A program made the translations under genes and the position numbers. 64,000 bases of DNA, from positions 1,240,001 through 1,304,000 of the forward strand of contig NZ_CP049867.1 in NCBI RefSeq assembly GCF_011299595.1, given 5' to 3'. The stretch comes from Nocardioides sp. HDW12B (lineage in GTDB: Bacteria; Actinomycetota; Actinomycetes; Propionibacteriales; Nocardioidaceae). The notes under the pieces were generated by a model. The model saw only the letters and a list, made by a program, of their open reading frames with translations. It was not told where the DNA came from and ran no database searches. Position 1 is the first letter of the stretch; every line of letters starts with the position of its first letter. Of this stretch, positions 1-7,632 are shown one piece after another.

Positions 1-2136
1 GTCGTAGTGCACGATCGCCGGGTTGCTCAGTGCGAGCAGCGGCGAGTGGCCGTCGGCGTGCTGCAGACCCTCACCGGTCAACGTCGTACGACCGGCGGTG
101 GCGCCGATGAGGAAGCCCTTGGCGAGCTGGTCGGCCATGGCCCAGATCGAGTCACCGGTCCGCTGGAAGCCGAACATCGAGTAGAAGATGTAGAACGGGA
201 TCATGTGCTCGCCGTGCGTGGAGTACGCCGAGCCCGCGGCGGTCGTCGAGCCCATGGCGCCGGCCTCGGAGATGCCCTCGTGCATGAGCTGCCCGTCGGA
301 GGCCTCCTTGTAGGCCATGAGCTGCTTGCGGTCGACGCCCTCGTACTTCTGCCCGTGCGGGTTGTAGATCTTGTTCTTGCTGAACATCGAGTCCATGCCG
401 AACGTGCGGAACTCGTCGGGGGCGATCGGCACGATGCGGTGGCCGATCTCCTTGTCCTTCATGAGGTCCTTGAGCAGCCGCACGAGCGCCATGGTGGTGG
501 CGATCGACTGCTTGCCGGAGCCCTGCTTGAGCTCGGAGTACATGTCGTCGCCGGGCAGGGTGAGTGGCTTGGCGCGCACGACCCGCTTGGGCAGCGAGCC
601 GCCAAGGGCCTTGCGGCGCTCGAGCATGTACTCGACCTCGGGGGCGTCCTTGCCGGGGTGGAACAGCGGCGCGGTGCCGGTGCGCTCGTAGGACTCGTCG
701 ATGTCGCGGTCGCTGATCGGCAGGTAGAGCCGGTCGCGGTACTTCTTGACGTCGTCCTTGGTGAGCTTCTTCATCTGGTGGGTGGCGTTCTTGCCCTCCA
801 GCGCGTCGATCGTCCAGCCCTTGATCGTCTTGGCCAGGATCACGGTCGGCTGCCCGACGTGCTTGGACGCGGCGTCGAAGGCGGCGTACACCTTGCGGTA
901 GTCGTGCCCACCGCGCGGCAGCTTGCGGATCTGCTCGTCGCTCATGTGCTCGACCATCTTGCGCAGGCGGCTGTCGCCGCCGAAGAAGTTCTCCCGGACG
1001 TACTCGCCGGTCTCGACGGAGTAGGTCTGGTACTGACCGTCGGGCGTGGAGTTCATCTTGTTGACGAGCGCGCCGTCGACGTCACGGGCCAGCAACGGGT
1101 CCCACTCGCGGCCCCACACGACCTTGATGACGTTCCAGCCGGCGCCGCGGAAGATCGACTCCAGCTCCTGCATGATCTTGCCGCTGCCGCGGACGGGTCC
1201 GTCGAGCTGCTGCAGGTTGCAGTTGATGACGAAGGTCAGGTTGTCGAGCTCGTCGCGGGCGGCGATGTTGATCGCACCCAGCGACTCCGGCTCGCCCATC
1301 TCACCGTCACCGAGGAACGCCCAGACGTGCTGGTCGCTGGTGTCCTTGATGCTGCGGTGCTGCAGGTAGCGGTTGAACCGCGCCTGGTAGATCGAGTTGA
1401 TCGCCGTCAGACCCATGGAGACGGTCGGGAACTCCCAGAACTCCGGCATCAGGCGGGGGTGCGGGTACGACGACAGGCCCTTGCCGACGCCGTGCTGCAC
1501 CTCCTGGCGGAACTTAAGCAGCTGGTCCTCGGTGAGCCGGCCCTCGAGGAAGGCGCGGGAGTAGATGCCGGGGGAGGCGTGGCCCTGGATGAAGACCTGG
1601 TCGCCGCCGCCCGGGTGGTCCTTGCCGCGGAAGAAGTGGTTGAAGCCGACCTCGTAGAGCGACGCCGAGGACTGGTAGGTGGCGATGTGGCCGCCGACCT
1701 CGAGGCCCTTGCGGTTCGCGCTGGAGACGGTGATGGCCGCGTTCCACCGCAGGAACGCGCGGATGCGGCGCTCGACCTCCTCGTCACCGGGGAACCACGG
1801 CTCCCGCTCGGGCGGGATCGTGTTGATGTAGTCGGTGCTGCGCAGCGCCGGTACGCCGACCTGCCGCTCACGGGAGCGCTCGAGGAGCTTGAGCATGATG
1901 TAGCGGGCCCGCTCCCGGCCGCGGCCGTCGATCATCTCGTCGAGCGACTCCAGCCACTCGTGCGTCTCGTCGGGGTCGATGTCGGGGAGCTGGGTCGGCA
2001 GGCCTTCGTGGATCACGGTGGCGCGCTCGACGCGCGCCGCCTTCTCCTTGTCGACGGACTTGCCGCCCGGCGTGCCGGGGCCGCCCTGGGTGCCCATGCC
2101 GTCCGTGCCCGAGGTGTTCTTGTCCTGGTTCGCCAC
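1..2136 (-). CDS. aceE: Pyruvate dehydrogenase E1 component, homodimeric type (3' end outside window)
   Basis: This enzyme decarboxylates pyruvate with thiamine diphosphate and passes the acetyl group to the E2 lipoyl domain of the cytosolic pyruvate dehydrogenase complex. The frame is open from GTG at 2136 to the window edge (712 codons). About 200 C-terminal residues are missing if it has the usual length near 900. The stretch [12 protein letters not shown] lies near residue 150, and the thiamine-binding [10 protein letters not shown] followed by [10 protein letters not shown] lies near residues 274-305; both are typical of AceE. The N-terminus carries a Gly-rich extension containing [14 protein letters not shown] is chosen because the nearby ATG at 2144 is out of frame. 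It is divergent from the DUF3052 gene, as in mycobacteria. Identity is secure; the start is fairly secure. Confidence 0.96.
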   Translation of the reverse strand, partial: MANQDKNTSGTDGMGTQGGPGTPGGKSVDKEKAARVERATVIHEGLPTQLPDIDPDETHEWLESLDEMIDGRGRERARYIMLKLLERSRERQVGVPALRSTDYINTIPPEREPWFPGDEEVERRIRAFLRWNAAITVSSANRKGLEVGGHIATYQSSASLYEVGFNHFFRGKDHPGGGDQVFIQGHASPGIYSRAFLEGRLTEDQLLKFRQEVQHGVGKGLSSYPHPRLMPEFWEFPTVSMGLTAINSIYQARFNRYLQHRSIKDTSDQHVWAFLGDGEMGEPESLGAINIAARDELDNLTFVINCNLQQLDGPVRGSGKIMQELESIFRGAGWNVIKVVWGREWDPLLARDVDGALVNKMNSTPDGQYQTYSVETGEYVRENFFGGDSRLRKMVEHMSDEQIRKLPRGGHDYRKVYAAFDAASKHVGQPTVILAKTIKGWTIDALEGKNATHQMKKLTKDDVKKYRDRLYLPISDRDIDESYERTGTAPLFHPGKDAPEVEYMLERRKALGGSLPKRVVRAKPLTLPGDDMYSELKQGSGKQSIATTMALVRLLKDLMKDKEIGHRIVPIAPDEFRTFGMDSMFSKNKIYNPHGQKYEGVDRKQLMAYKEASDGQLMHEGISEAGAMGSTTAAGSAYSTHGEHMIPFYIFYSMFGFQRTGDSIWAMADQLAKGFLIGATAGRTTLTGEGLQHADGHSPLLALSNPAIVHYD

Positions 2137-2329
2137 GCGCCCATCCTGACACCCGGGCGAAGTACTCGCGAGTACAGCGGCAGCGGGCCCGGCCGGCCCG
2201 AGTTGGAGCGTTCTTGTTGCACACGCGGCCCAAGTCCGCTGGACTGTCACCGAGCGACACCGGTGGTCCGCTGTTTTTCGGGGTGCTGGTGCGGCACGAT
2301 CCCCAGCAACCACGACTAAGGAGCCCGAG
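2137..2329. promoter_or_regulatory. Divergent intergenic region between aceE and the DUF3052 gene
   Basis: These 193 bp must hold promoters for both genes because they are transcribed away from each other. I found no convincing -10/-35 pair or operator by eye, so this is a positional inference only. Confidence 0.35.
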
Positions 2330-2758
2330 TTGAGCGCGACCCCTGGCGGCGCGGACACCAAGAACACCGGCGTGAGGATGGGGTTCGGTCCGGGCACGGT
2401 CGTGCAGGAGCTCGGCTGGGACGAGGACGTCGACGACGCGATCCGCGTCGAGATCGAGGACACCATCGACGGCGACATGGTCGACGGCGAGGTCGGCAAC
2501 GTCGTCGACGCCGTGGTCATGTGGTGGCGCGAGAACGACGGTGACCTGGTCGACGCGCTGGTCGATGCCCTGACCGACCTGGCCTCCGGCGGCACGATCT
2601 GGCTGCTGACGCCGAAGGTGGGACGGCCCAACGCGGTTGACGCCGCCGACATCACCGAGGCCGCCCCGGTGGCGGGCCTCGCCGTGACCACCACGCTGGC
2701 GGCCGGTCACGACTGGACAGCGACCCGTCTCGCCGCCCCCAAGTCCCCGGCGCGCTGA
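2330..2758 (+). CDS. DUF3052 family protein
   Basis: This 142-residue protein belongs to an actinobacterial family of unknown function that commonly sits beside aceE (M. tuberculosis Rv2239c is the comparison I have in mind). The core runs from [19 protein letters not shown] to the conserved [18 protein letters not shown] and [11 protein letters not shown], and the N- and C-terminal tails look disordered. It has no signal peptide or membrane segment and is strongly acidic. TTG at 2330 is taken as start because AAGGAG stands about 6 nt before it and no ATG or GTG fits in frame upstream. It is first in an apparent operon with the acyl-CoA ligase (44 bp gap) and the peroxiredoxin. Its position suggests a link with pyruvate dehydrogenase, but that is inference. 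Confidence 0.85.
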   Translation: MSATPGGADTKNTGVRMGFGPGTVVQELGWDEDVDDAIRVEIEDTIDGDMVDGEVGNVVDAVVMWWRENDGDLVDALVDALTDLASGGTIWLLTPKVGRPNAVDAADITEAAPVAGLAVTTTLAAGHDWTATRLAAPKSPAR

Positions 2759-2802
2759 CCAGCGCGCTCGGCGTCACCCTCTCGGACGAAAGCAGGAGCC
2801 GT

Positions 2803-4512
2803 ATGCCCCCCACCAACCGAGTGACAGCCGTCCTCTCCGACCAGGTCGTGAAGGCGAAGGTCCTCACGGGGAGCGGCATCATCCGGCCCTACTCCCCGCG
2901 GACGCTGTTCCGGTTGGCCAAGACCGTCAAGGACTGGGGCGTGGGTCCGGCCGGCGGCTTCGCCGCGCTCGCCGTACGCTCGCCCGACGCGGTCGGGCTC
3001 GTCGACGAGCTCGGCGAGCTCACCTACAAGGAGATCGACGACCGCGGCACGGCGCTCGCCGACGCGCTGACCGGCCTCGGGGTCAAGCAGGGCGAGGGGC
3101 TGGCCATCATGGCCCGCAACCACCGCGGCTTCATCGACGCCACCGTCGCCGGCGCCAAGCTCGGCGCCGACATCCTCTTCCTCAACACCGCCTTCGCGGG
3201 CCCGCAGCTCGTCGAGGTCCTCGAGCGCGAGGACCCCAAGGTCGTCGTGTACGACGAGGAGTTCAGCGAGCTGCTGTCCGACGTCGACAACGTGAAGCAC
3301 GTCGTGGCCTGGACCGACGGCGACGTCGGCGAGCGCGACACCGTCGAGAAGCTGATCGAGAAGGGCGACAAGGACGCCGACCTGCCGCTGCCGGAGAAGG
3401 AGAGCCGGCTGATCATCCTGACCTCCGGCACCACCGGTACGCCCAAGGGGGCGCCGCGCAGCAACGCCGGCGTCGACGCGGCCGTCTCGCTGCTCTCGCG
3501 GATGCCGCTGCGTCGCGGATGGACCTGCCACATCGCTGCGCCGCTGTTCCACACCTGGGGCTTCGCCCACATGGCGCTGGCGATGCTGCTGGAGTCCAAG
3601 GTCGTGCTGCGGCGCAAGTTCGACCCCGAGGAGTGCCTGAAGACGGTCCAGGAGCACCAGTGCGACTCCCTGGTCGTCATCCCGGTGATGCTCCAGCGGA
3701 TCCTCAAGCTCTCCGACGACAAGCTCGAGAGCTACGACCTCCCGTCGCTCAAGGTGGTGGCGGCCTCCGGGTCCGCACTGCCCGGTGACCTGGGCGTGGA
3801 GTGGATGGACCGCTTCGGCGACAACCTCTACAACACCTACGGCTCCACCGAGGTCGCCTACGCGACGATCGCCGACCCGAAGGACCTGCGGGAGGCGCCC
3901 GGCACGGCCGGGCGGACCCCGCACGCGACCGAGGTGCGGATCTACGACGAGAACGACGAGCCCGTGAAGCAGGGCGAGACCGGGCGGATCTTCGTCGGCA
4001 ACGGCATCCTCTTCGAGGGCTACACCGGCGGCGGCCACAAGGACATGATCGACGGGCTCATGAGCAGCGGCGACGTCGGCTACCTCGACGAGGACGGCCG
4101 GCTGTTCGTCGAGGGCCGCGACGACGACATGATCGTCTCCGGCGGCGAGAACGTCTTCCCCAACGAGGTCGAGGACTGCCTGACCCGTCACGAAGCGGTG
4201 CACGAGGCGGCCTGCATCGGCGTCGACGACGAGGACTACGGCAAGCGACTCAAGGCGTTCGTCGCGCTGGTCGACGGCAAGGACGTCTCGGAGGACGACC
4301 TCAAGGCGCACGTGAAGTCGAACCTCGCCCGCTACAAGGTGCCGCGCGAGATCGTCTTCATGGACGAGCTGCCCCGCAACGCCACCGGCAAGCTCCTCAA
4401 GCGCGAGCTGGAGGAGAACGGCGAGGACGCGAAGTCCCAGGGCGACGAGGACGCGGGCGACGCGGCCGACGCGGGGGACACGGACGGGTCGGAGGAGAGC
4501 GCCGCGTCGTGA
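2803..4512 (+). CDS. AMP-dependent acyl-CoA synthetase (FadD-type)
   Basis: A 569-residue ANL-superfamily ligase predicted to activate a fatty or other carboxylic acid to its acyl-CoA through an acyl-AMP. The phosphate-binding loop LTSGTTGTPKG is near residues 205-217, followed by NTYGSTEVAY. The hinge region SGDVGYLDEDGR...GRDDDMIVSGGENVFPNEVED is near residues 425-455. The catalytic lysine in NATGKLLKREL is about Lys530. The last 30 residues form an acidic Glu/Asp/Ala tail that is not part of the family core. ATG at 2803 has GGAG upstream. It lies between DUF3052 and the AhpE-type gene, and its stop overlaps the next start, so the three are probably cotranscribed. The substrate cannot be read from the sequence; a long-chain FadD2/FadD12-like role is a guess. 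Confidence 0.92.
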   Translation: MPPTNRVTAVLSDQVVKAKVLTGSGIIRPYSPRTLFRLAKTVKDWGVGPAGGFAALAVRSPDAVGLVDELGELTYKEIDDRGTALADALTGLGVKQGEGLAIMARNHRGFIDATVAGAKLGADILFLNTAFAGPQLVEVLEREDPKVVVYDEEFSELLSDVDNVKHVVAWTDGDVGERDTVEKLIEKGDKDADLPLPEKESRLIILTSGTTGTPKGAPRSNAGVDAAVSLLSRMPLRRGWTCHIAAPLFHTWGFAHMALAMLLESKVVLRRKFDPEECLKTVQEHQCDSLVVIPVMLQRILKLSDDKLESYDLPSLKVVAASGSALPGDLGVEWMDRFGDNLYNTYGSTEVAYATIADPKDLREAPGTAGRTPHATEVRIYDENDEPVKQGETGRIFVGNGILFEGYTGGGHKDMIDGLMSSGDVGYLDEDGRLFVEGRDDDMIVSGGENVFPNEVEDCLTRHEAVHEAACIGVDDEDYGKRLKAFVALVDGKDVSEDDLKAHVKSNLARYKVPREIVFMDELPRNATGKLLKRELEENGEDAKSQGDEDAGDAADAGDTDGSEESAAS

Positions 4513-5024
4513 CCGTCGCGAGCGACCCGCTCCCGGTCGGGTCGACGGCCCCCGGGTTCGCGCTGCGCGACCAGCACGGCGCCACCGTGTCCCTGGAGGA
4601 GCTGCGGGGGACCGCGGTGCTGCTGGTGTTCTACCCGTTCGCCTTCAGCCGCGTCTGCGGCGGTGAGCTCGAGGCCCTGGACGGCGCCCTCGCCGCCTTG
4701 GGCACGGCCGACGGGCCGAGCGGGTCGGGAGGTCCGGCCTCCACGGTCCTGGCCATCAGCTGCGACCCGATGCACGCGCTGCGGGCGTACGCCGACCAGG
4801 CCGGGCTCGACGTACGGCTGCTGTCGGACTTCTGGCCGCACGGCGCCACCGCGGCGGCGTACGGCGTCCTCGACCCGGAGATCGGCGCACCGCACCGCTC
4901 GAGCTTCGTGATCGGCCCCGCGGGCGACGTGCGCTGGTCCCTGCACGTGCCGCGGCACGAGTCGCGGCCGGTGGCGGACCAGCTGGCGGCCCTGGAGCAG
5001 GCGGGAAAAGCAAAAACTCCCTGA
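4509..5024 (+). CDS. ahpE: AhpE-type 1-Cys peroxiredoxin
   Basis: A 171-residue thioredoxin-fold peroxidase that reduces hydroperoxides or peroxynitrite in the cytosol. The AhpC/TSA core begins PLPVGSTAPGFALRDQHG, and the peroxidatic cysteine sits in FYPFAFSRVCGGEL at about Cys50, matching the mycobacterial AhpE site. A second cysteine in ISCDP is not in the usual resolving position. GTG at 4509 overlaps the ligase stop by 4 bp (GTGA), which indicates translational coupling. A strong terminator follows about 55 bp downstream. The DUF3052/AhpE neighbourhood agrees with mycobacteria. Confidence 0.88.
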   Translation: MTVASDPLPVGSTAPGFALRDQHGATVSLEELRGTAVLLVFYPFAFSRVCGGELEALDGALAALGTADGPSGSGGPASTVLAISCDPMHALRAYADQAGLDVRLLSDFWPHGATAAAYGVLDPEIGAPHRSSFVIGPAGDVRWSLHVPRHESRPVADQLAALEQAGKAKTP

Positions 5025-5077
5025 GAACACACCCGTTGGGGTGACAGGTGGCCGCCCGGCAGGGCAGAATCTTCCGT

Positions 5078-5120
5078 GCAGCCGCTGGTGACCCGAGACG
5101 CCAGCGGCTGCTTCATTTTT
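5078..5120 (+). terminator. Rho-independent terminator of the DUF3052-ligase-peroxiredoxin operon
   Basis: A perfect 11-bp stem (GCAGCCGCTGG pairing with CCAGCGGCTGC) with a 12-nt loop is followed by CTTCATTTTT. This is one of the few hairpins in the window with a real T-run. Confidence 0.88.
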
Positions 5121-5135
5121 GCGGCCCTGCCACCG

Positions 5136-5174
5136 CGAGACGTCGATCGTGCAGCGCCGAGACGTCGATCGTGC
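5136..5174. repeat. Two 17-bp direct repeats at 22-bp period
   Basis: The 17-mer CGAGACGTCGATCGTGC occurs at 5136-5152 and again exactly at 5158-5174, between the operon terminator and the 3' end of tRNA-Val. The period equals two helical turns, so a protein-binding site is possible, but no gene start is close on the plus strand. Confidence 0.6.
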
Positions 5175-5196
5175 CGATCCGGGGCGCCGGACGGGG

Positions 5197-5268
5197 TGGG
5201 CGCAGTAGGGATCGAACCTACGACCGCTGGTTTGTAAGACCAGAGCTCTACCGCTGAGCTATACGCCC
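5197..5268 (-). tRNA. tRNA-Val(UAC)
   Basis: Read on the minus strand the 72-nt sequence folds as a complete cloverleaf. The acceptor stem is GGGCGTA/TGCGCCC with one wobble pair, the D arm contains AGCTCAGCGGTAGAGCT, the anticodon stem CTGGT/ACCAG closes the loop CTTACAA, and the T arm contains GGTTCGATCC. The anticodon is TAC, so it reads GUA valine codons. The 3' CCA is not encoded. Confidence 0.95.
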
Positions 5269-5272
5269 GAGT

Positions 5273-5290
5273 GCGACGCCGAAGCGTCGC
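5273..5290 (-). other. UUCG-tetraloop hairpin in the tRNA-Val 5' leader
   Basis: On the minus strand GCGACGC-TTCG-GCGTCGC forms a perfect 7-bp stem with a UUCG loop, ending 4 nt before the mature tRNA 5' end. It may act in leader processing or terminate upstream transcription; this is inference. Confidence 0.45.
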
Positions 5291-5375
5291 AGGGAGCGTA
5301 ACGGAGGCACACGCCCCTCGTCCCGCCCGGCCTCGTCCCCCGCTTCGTGAGGGGGTTCTCACCGGGGGAGCGGAG

Positions 5376-5430
5376 CATGAGACGACGCTCATGCGCGCCT
5401 CACGACGGCTTCATCGGAGGCGGACAGAGT
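5376..5430 (+). promoter_or_regulatory. Composite OmpR-type promoter, copy A
   Basis: The order is CATGAG (5376-5381), 6 nt, CTCATG (5388-5393), 5 nt, CTCAC (5399-5403), 6 nt, TTCATC (5410-5415), 9 nt, CAGAGT (5425-5430). The CTCA/CTCA/TTCA elements repeat every 11 bp, the phasing expected for tandem OmpR/PhoP-family monomers. CAGAGT is in the position of a -10 box, with no good -35, as in activator-dependent promoters. The next gene starts 54 nt further on. The same arrangement and spacing recur at 5980-6034 and, on the minus strand, at 10258-10204. Confidence 0.7.
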
Positions 5431-5483
5431 CTCTCTCGTCAGACACCCACAGGCCCCGGACGGGGCGACGAGAGAGGCACATC

Positions 5484-5969
5484 ATGAACATCCTTCGAGG
5501 CAGCGTCATCGGACTGGCCGGCGTCATCGGCGGCGGCGTGCTCGCCTGGCCCATGGTCAGCAGCGCGGACACCACCGACCAGAGCGTGCTCTACAAGCGC
5601 GACGAGCGTTCGGTCGACCTGGTCCTGGCCGACGACGACCTGGACGACGACGACACCAACGACCGCACCCGTGACCGCTACACGCGCGGCGACCTGACGA
5701 ACAACGTCACCAACAACGTCACCCGCGACGGCGTGACCAACAACGTCACCAACGACCCCACCAACGACGGCATCACCAACAACGCCACGCGGGGCGACCT
5801 GACCAACAACGCGACGCGGGGCGACGTCACCAACAACGCCACCCGCGACGGCGTGACCAACGACCCCACCGGCGACGGCGTCACCAACGACGTCACCCGG
5901 GGTGACGTCACCAACGACGCGACGCGCGGCGACGTCACCAACGACAGCACCCGCGACGCCACCAGCTGA
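5484..5969 (+). CDS. Secreted Asp/Asn/Thr repeat protein with RGD motifs
   Basis: I do not recognise a family. The 161-residue product begins MNILRGSVIGLAGVIGGGV, a short positive end plus hydrophobic segment fitting a Sec signal or membrane anchor, and then reads LYKRDERSVDLVLADDDLDDDD. The rest, from about residue 68, is an almost pure repeat alternating 4- and 5-residue units such as TNNA and TRGDL. It contains five RGD tripeptides and no cysteine. ATG at 5484 follows GAGAGG, and the identical start context is repeated in the paralogue at 6091. The composite promoter A lies upstream. A surface protein with a regular solenoid-like or calcium-binding stretch is conceivable because of the Asn/Asp-rich 9-residue period, but this is speculation. 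Confidence 0.75.
   Translation: MNILRGSVIGLAGVIGGGVLAWPMVSSADTTDQSVLYKRDERSVDLVLADDDLDDDDTNDRTRDRYTRGDLTNNVTNNVTRDGVTNNVTNDPTNDGITNNATRGDLTNNATRGDVTNNATRDGVTNDPTGDGVTNDVTRGDVTNDATRGDVTNDSTRDATS
5689..5962 (+). repeat. Degenerate 27-bp tandem coding repeat
   Basis: The DNA encoding the TNNx-TRGDx units repeats with a 27-bp (9-codon) period and some 12/15-bp half-unit slips. Copies differ at second and third codon positions, suggesting an old expansion with selection on the encoded pattern. There are no unique spacers, so it is not CRISPR. Confidence 0.75.
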
Positions 5970-5979
5970 GCCGGCGCCG

Positions 5980-6034
5980 CATGAGAGACCTCTCACGCAG
6001 GTCTCACCGACGCTTCATCCCCTCCCACCAGAGT
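5980..6034 (+). promoter_or_regulatory. Composite OmpR-type promoter, copy B
   Basis: The elements are CATGAG (5980-5985), CTCACG (5992-5997), CTCAC (6003-6007), TTCATC (6014-6019) and CAGAGT (6029-6034), with spacers of 6, 5, 6 and 9 nt exactly as in copy A. The distance from CAGAGT to the start codon is 56 nt here and 53 nt in copy A. The spacer sequences differ, so the conserved blocks do not simply reflect a recent duplication. Confidence 0.7.
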
Positions 6035-6090
6035 TCGGGGAACACGGTTCCCCCGCCCACCCCCAGGGCCCCACCGAAAGAGAGCACATC

Positions 6091-6465
6091 ATGAACATCC
6101 TTCGAGGCAGTGTCGTCGGTCTCTCCGGTCTGGTCGGCGTCGGCGTCCTGGCGTGGCCGTCGGTCACCACCGCGGCGTCCGCCGACTCCGACGAGGTCTA
6201 CAAGCGCGACGAGCGGATCACCGAGCTCGCGCTGGTGGCCGACGACGATGACGACGACACCAACGACAACACGAACAACACCAACACCGGCGCCAGCCGC
6301 GCGACCAACGACAACACGCGCAGCAACTTCACCGGTGTCAGCCGCGACCGCGACCTCAGCCGCGGCGACAAGACCCGCGACTGGACCCGCGACGGCGGCG
6401 ACCGCACCCGTGACCGCTCGGCCGGGCAGACCAACGACCGCAGCCGCAACGACACCCGTCGCTGA
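6091..6465 (+). CDS. Secreted Asp/Arg/Thr-rich protein, paralogue of the 5484 product
   Basis: This 124-residue protein shares the N-terminus MNILRGSVVGLSGLVGVGV, the following VYKRDERITELAL and an acidic run ADDDDDDTND with the upstream protein, so the two arose by duplication. The C-terminal half has drifted: it is rich in Asn, Arg, Thr and Asp (TNDNTNNTN, RTRDRSAGQTNDRS) with one RGD and no strict period. The acidic block followed by a basic, Arg-rich tail gives a bipolar charge pattern. ATG at 6091 follows GAGAG, in the same sequence context as the paralogue. Promoter copy B lies upstream and the Ser/Thr kinase starts 112 bp downstream, possibly in the same transcript. Function unknown. 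Confidence 0.75.
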   Translation: MNILRGSVVGLSGLVGVGVLAWPSVTTAASADSDEVYKRDERITELALVADDDDDDTNDNTNNTNTGASRATNDNTRSNFTGVSRDRDLSRGDKTRDWTRDGGDRTRDRSAGQTNDRSRNDTRR

Positions 6466-6577
6466 CCCGCGGCACCGGCTCGCCCCGCACGACCGCTCCA
6501 CCGGCTCCACCAGCACCATCGCACCAGCGCTCCACCGGCACCACCGAGACGACCACCACGAGAGGCAGGCACGACCC

Positions 6578-7468
6578 ATGGGCACACCGACCGACAGCTG
6601 GGGCTGGCACCAAGGTGACCAGATCACCCCCGAGCTGACCGCTCTGCGCCTGCTGGGAGGGGGATCGGCCTACGAGGCCTACCTCGCCTTCGACGAGGTC
6701 ACCTACGCCCCCGTCGTGGTCAAGCTCGTGCGGCCCGCGCAGGTCCTCCGTGAGGGGACGCTGCGCGGGCTGCGCCGGGAGGTCGAGACGCTCGAGGCCG
6801 TCCGTCACCCCGCCGTCGTGCGCATGCTGCGCGCCGAGCTCGGGGGCGAGCGGCCCCACGTCGTGCTGGAGAACCTCGACGGGCCGCGCCTGTCGACCCT
6901 CATCCGGCGCTACGGCGCGCTGGAGCCGGCGCAGTACCTCCCCCTCGGCATCGAGGTCGGCGCTGCGGCCCACTACTTCCGGCGCCAGGGCATCGTCCAC
7001 CTCGACATCAAGCCCAGCAACATCATCATGGGCGCCCCGGCCCGACTCATCGACCTCAGCGTCGCGCGCACCCTCGAGGACGCCGCCGCCCTCACCTACG
7101 GCATCGGCACCGACTCCTACATGGCGCCCGAGCAGTGCGACCCGCCCCGCTCCGGCGTACCGGGCGCCGCGGCGGACGTCTGGGGCCTGGGCGTCACCCT
7201 CTTCGAGGCGATCGCCGGCTACCGCGCCTTCGACGACGGCGACCAGAGCAGCGACGACATGGGCGTCCGATACCCCCAGCTCGTCGACGAGCCCTACCTG
7301 CTGCCCGACCGCACGCCCCCGCAGGTCGTCGAGATCGTGATGGCCTGCCTCGCGGCCGACCCCGACAAGCGCCCGACGCCTGCCGACGTGTGCGACACCC
7401 TCGGCCCCGTGCTCGAGTCGCTCCCGCGCGGTCGCCTCGGCGGCTTCAAGGAGGCGCTGGCCCGCTGA
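6578..7468 (+). CDS. Serine/threonine protein kinase, soluble, with DLS in place of DFG
   Basis: A 296-residue protein that is little more than a Hanks-type kinase domain. The Gly-rich loop is LLGGGSAYEAY, the ATP-binding lysine is about Lys49 in VVVKLV, the catalytic loop is HLDIKPSN (Asp143, Lys145, Asn148) and the activation segment ends GTDSYMAPEQ. The magnesium-binding DFG motif reads DLS (Asp159 kept, Phe and Gly replaced), which may alter activation-loop control. It has no transmembrane or PASTA region, unlike PknB-type sensors, so it should be cytosolic. ATG at 6578 has AGAGGCAGG upstream. It follows the repeat-protein pair and faces the two-component operon across a hairpin, which suggests, but does not prove, a shared role. 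No substrate can be named. Confidence 0.88.
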   Translation: MGTPTDSWGWHQGDQITPELTALRLLGGGSAYEAYLAFDEVTYAPVVVKLVRPAQVLREGTLRGLRREVETLEAVRHPAVVRMLRAELGGERPHVVLENLDGPRLSTLIRRYGALEPAQYLPLGIEVGAAAHYFRRQGIVHLDIKPSNIIMGAPARLIDLSVARTLEDAAALTYGIGTDSYMAPEQCDPPRSGVPGAAADVWGLGVTLFEAIAGYRAFDDGDQSSDDMGVRYPQLVDEPYLLPDRTPPQVVEIVMACLAADPDKRPTPADVCDTLGPVLESLPRGRLGGFKEALAR

Positions 7469-7485
7469 CGGGACGGTGACCACCC

Positions 7486-7532
7486 TTGGGTGGCGGCTGG
7501 ACAGGTCATGCACCTGTCCAGCCGCCACTCAA
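7486..7532. terminator. Long hairpin at a convergent junction; first copy of a repeated element
   Basis: A perfect 17-bp stem (arms 7490-7506 and 7512-7528, loop CATGC) extends to about 21 bp with one G-U pair. It separates the plus-strand kinase from the minus-strand response regulator, so it can act as a bidirectional terminator although no T-run follows. A closely similar hairpin with conserved flanks lies at 34188-34242, also between convergent genes. Confidence 0.7.
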
Positions 7533-7632
7533 GCGCGTCCGGACCTGTGACGTCACCCGGTCCGCCGGCCCCGTCCTCCGACCGTCCTCCGACCCCGTAC
7601 GTCGCTCCGCTCGCCTCGGGCGCGTGGCCGGC

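Noticed and set aside
7-2319. A 770-codon plus-strand open frame opposite aceE
   Set aside because: It is a GC-rich antisense shadow. The minus frame shows an unmistakable AceE sequence, and the plus frame has no recognisable motif.
5197-5268. Phage or island attachment site at tRNA-Val
   Set aside because: No integrase, no duplicated tRNA 3' segment and no change of gene content is seen within the window; only a short unrelated direct repeat is nearby.
5689-5962. Direct repeats resembling a CRISPR array
   Set aside because: The repeats are contiguous 27-bp coding units in frame with a protein; there are no unique spacers and no cas genes.
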